NCBI RefSeq assembly: GCF_006228125.1 | Contig: NZ_VDFY01000182.1 | Location: 1-44,851, forward strand | Source: Micromonospora orduensis | Lineage (GTDB): Bacteria; Actinomycetota; Actinomycetes; Mycobacteriales; Micromonosporaceae | Reading direction: 5' to 3' | Length of the DNA: 44,851 bases | Shown here: positions 43,124 through 44,851 of the stretch, one piece after another | Numbering within the stretch: the first letter of the stretch is position 1 | Layout: each line of letters starts with the position of its first letter | Notes under the pieces: model-generated | Seen by the model: the letters and a program-made list of their open reading frames with translations, nothing else | Database searches by the model: none | Told to the model about the DNA's origin: nothing | Program-made: the position numbers and the translations under genes

Positions 43124-44851
43124 TCAGTCGCGGTGGTGCCGCCCGGTGGAACGCAGCGAGCGGCGACCGTTCTCCTGATCCGGCTCGTTGTCGGCCACCG
43201 GCTTGCCCAGGCCGGCGACCCAGTCGACGAACTCCTCGTCCTGCGCCGGCAGCGGCTCCTCCGCGTCCGACACGGGCCGGGCCTCCTCGTCCGCCCGGGA
43301 CCGGTTGCGGCGGAACAGTCCGCCGAGCCGTCCACGCCGAGCGGGCTGCTCCGACTCGTCCCCGGGCGCCGGGTCGGCGTTCGCCGGGCGGTCGACTGCG
43401 GAATCAGCCTGCCCCGGCACCACCGGGGAGGCCGGGATCGGCTCCGATGCCACAGCCGGCTCGGACGTCGCCAGCCCGCTGGCGCGTGTCGACGTACCGG
43501 TCGCGCGGCGCCAGCGGCCAGCCGCCCGGTCCAACGCGCTGCGGCTGCCGCCGCGCTCAGCCGGCGCGGTCGAACCCGCCGTCGGGTCGTCCGCCGTCCG
43601 GTCGGTCTCCGCCGTGTCGGTCGGCGTCGGCGTGTCGGTCGACGCTGCCGTGTCGGTCGACGGCTTCCGGGAGGCGTCCGTCGGACCGTTCTGCGCGCCG
43701 GCCAGGCCAGCGCGCCGGGTGGTGTTGAAGGCGTCCCAGTTGGTGGACCGGCTCAGGTCCGGCAGGGATGCCCGGTGGCGGGGGCGGGGCGTCCACTCGA
43801 CCGGGTCCGAGCTGGTCTCGGCGTCCGGCACCGTCGACGCGATGTCCTCGGCCTGCGCGGCTGCCGTACGCCCCGAGGTGACCGGCCAGGCCGGCGGGGT
43901 CGGCGTCCAGCGGTCCGGCTGCGCGTCGCCGACGGACTCCGCGCCGAAGAGAGGCGTGGCGAAGCCGTCCTCCGTGCCGGTGCGATCGGTGGCGGTGCGG
44001 CGGCTGGTGACCGTTTCCCGTTCGGGCGCGGAGGCGGTGGCCTCGGTGGCGTTCGCGGCCGGAGCGGTCGCGGACACCGTCGTGGCTCCCTGACCAGCCG
44101 CGTCGCGCGGCGTTTCGGAAGCGGCGGGGCTCTCCGGAGTGGCGGCCGGGGTGTCCAGGTCGGTAGGAGCGTCCGGGCCGGTCCGGGCACTGCGGCCGGC
44201 GGGACGGCCACCATCGGTGGCGCTGCCGGACCGGGCGGCCTTCCTGGACCGTCCGGTACCGGCGGGCGTGGCGGCGGCGTCGGCGGGCGTGGCGGCGGCA
44301 CCGGCGGGCGTGACGGCGGCGTCGGCGGTCGACGTGGTCGCGGCGGTTGCGGCGGGTGGTGCGGTCGCTCCGGTTCCGGTGGGTGCGGGGGCCGTGGCGG
44401 CCGGGTCGGTCGGTGCGGCCCCGGTGGTCGACGGAGTGCCGTCGGCGTCCAGGTCCGAGGCGGAGGGGGTGGACTTCGCCTTGCGGGTCCGGCGCGGCTT
44501 CGGTGCCGGCGGGGCCGTGGTGGCGTCACCGCCCGCCGCGCTCGTGCCGCCGTTGCTGCTCGTGCCGCCCGTCGGGGTCGCGCTGGTCGTGCCCCGGTCG
44601 GTCGTGGCCGGGTCGTCGGCGTCCGTGCCGGTGTCCGCCCGCCCGGCGGCCGTTCCATCGCTCGTCGACAGGCCCTCGGTCGGCTGAACCGTGCGGCCCG
44701 TGGTGCTCTCCAGCGGGCGGTCCGACAGGTCGGCGGCGAGCGACGAGTCGAGCCCGGCGAGGGGAGAGGTGGCGGTGGGTGCCTGGTCCGCGGCATTGAG
44801 TTCGCTGGTCGGCGCCGTCAGCCGGGCGGCGGCGGAGGGTCGGGGAGCGTC
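43124..44851 (-). CDS. Ala/Thr/Pro-rich low-complexity protein, 5'-truncated
   Basis: I traced this frame from the stop at 43124 to the contig edge without meeting a stop, giving 575 visible residues and no reachable true start. A GTG at 44077 is only internal. Composition is Ala/Thr/Pro/Asp-rich and probably disordered. It has a basic patch (PKPRRTRKAKSTPSA), a 21-bp tandem repeat, and a short more ordered C-terminal block (FVDWVAGLGKPVADNEPDQE) after RRGRLGGLFRRNRSRADEE. Third codon positions are almost all G or C, as in true genes here. No function is recognised. Confidence 0.75.
   Translation of the reverse strand, partial: DAPRPSAAARLTAPTSELNAADQAPTATSPLAGLDSSLAADLSDRPLESTTGRTVQPTEGLSTSDGTAAGRADTGTDADDPATTDRGTTSATPTGGTSSNGGTSAAGGDATTAPPAPKPRRTRKAKSTPSASDLDADGTPSTTGAAPTDPAATAPAPTGTGATAPPAATAATTSTADAAVTPAGAAATPADAAATPAGTGRSRKAARSGSATDGGRPAGRSARTGPDAPTDLDTPAATPESPAASETPRDAAGQGATTVSATAPAANATEATASAPERETVTSRRTATDRTGTEDGFATPLFGAESVGDAQPDRWTPTPPAWPVTSGRTAAAQAEDIASTVPDAETSSDPVEWTPRPRHRASLPDLSRSTNWDAFNTTRRAGLAGAQNGPTDASRKPSTDTAASTDTPTPTDTAETDRTADDPTAGSTAPAERGGSRSALDRAAGRWRRATGTSTRASGLATSEPAVASEPIPASPVVPGQADSAVDRPANADPAPGDESEQPARRGRLGGLFRRNRSRADEEARPVSDAEEPLPAQDEEFVDWVAGLGKPVADNEPDQENGRRSLRSTGRHHRD
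44261..44323 (-). repeat. Three tandem 21-bp repeats
   Basis: Units 44261-44281, 44282-44302 and 44303-44323 differ at only one to three bases. On the minus strand they encode TPAGAAA/TPADAAA-like heptapeptides within the low-complexity protein. Copy number may vary between strains. Confidence 0.8.

Noticed and set aside
44261..44323. Tandem repeats as a possible CRISPR array
   Set aside because: The units are contiguous with no spacers, lie in a coding frame and encode a repeated heptapeptide.

Overview
The window is high-GC DNA from an actinomycete. GTG starts are frequent, genes often overlap by four bases (GTGA or ATGA), S4, S14 and L36 are all of the zinc-binding type, and adenylate kinase has a four-cysteine lid. 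Gene order and protein sequences fit Micromonosporaceae (Micromonospora or a close relative); the genus is my inference. It is a draft contig: bases 8-41 match the Illumina Nextera read-2 adapter with one mismatch, and genes run off both ends.

Layout. (1) 43-714: 3' part of a DUF4190-like membrane protein. (2) 910-5663: str operon (rpsL, rpsG, fusA, tuf) behind a clear sigma-70-type promoter and a leader of about 290 nt. (3) 5680-11400: S10 operon (rpsJ to rpsQ), again with its own promoter and a leader of about 300 nt. (4) 11498-15679: spc operon (rplN to rplO), closed by a very strong hairpin. (5) 15914-19465: secY, adk, map and a DUF1707 protein. (6) 19737-23588: infA, rpmJ, rpsM, rpsK, rpsD, rpoA, rplQ, then truA. 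(7) 24514-30344: mostly single genes, namely a membrane-anchored protein, an RsmC-like methyltransferase, an ABC-F ATPase, an aldo/keto reductase and a broken MFS gene. Several have a -10-like box about 7 nt before the start codon, suggesting leaderless mRNAs. (8) 30402-36859, minus strand: a small anchored exported protein and a 1947-residue secreted ThuA / sugar-dehydrogenase / PKD / CBM6 / FIMAH protein. (9) 37118-43025: a thiamine operon (thiE, thiO, thiS, thiG, a second ThiE/TenI-family gene, thiD, thiC) under a TPP riboswitch. (10) 43124 to the right edge, minus strand: a 5'-truncated, Ala/Thr/Pro-rich low-complexity protein.

How it works together. Regions 2-6 make ribosomal proteins, elongation factors EF-G and EF-Tu, the Sec channel, N-terminal methionine removal, IF1 and the RNA polymerase alpha subunit. 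Region 9 makes both halves of thiamine (HMP through ThiC and ThiD, thiazole through ThiO, ThiS and ThiG) and joins them through ThiE, with feedback through the riboswitch.

I found no defence system, CRISPR array, prophage, insertion sequence or rRNA/tRNA gene. The best leads are regulatory RNA: an identical 19-mer in the str and S10 leaders, a possible anti-Shine-Dalgarno switch in the rpsM leader, and long GC-rich hairpins at the ribosomal operon junctions. Next come the pair of ThiE-like proteins with different active-site losses and the giant secreted protein.
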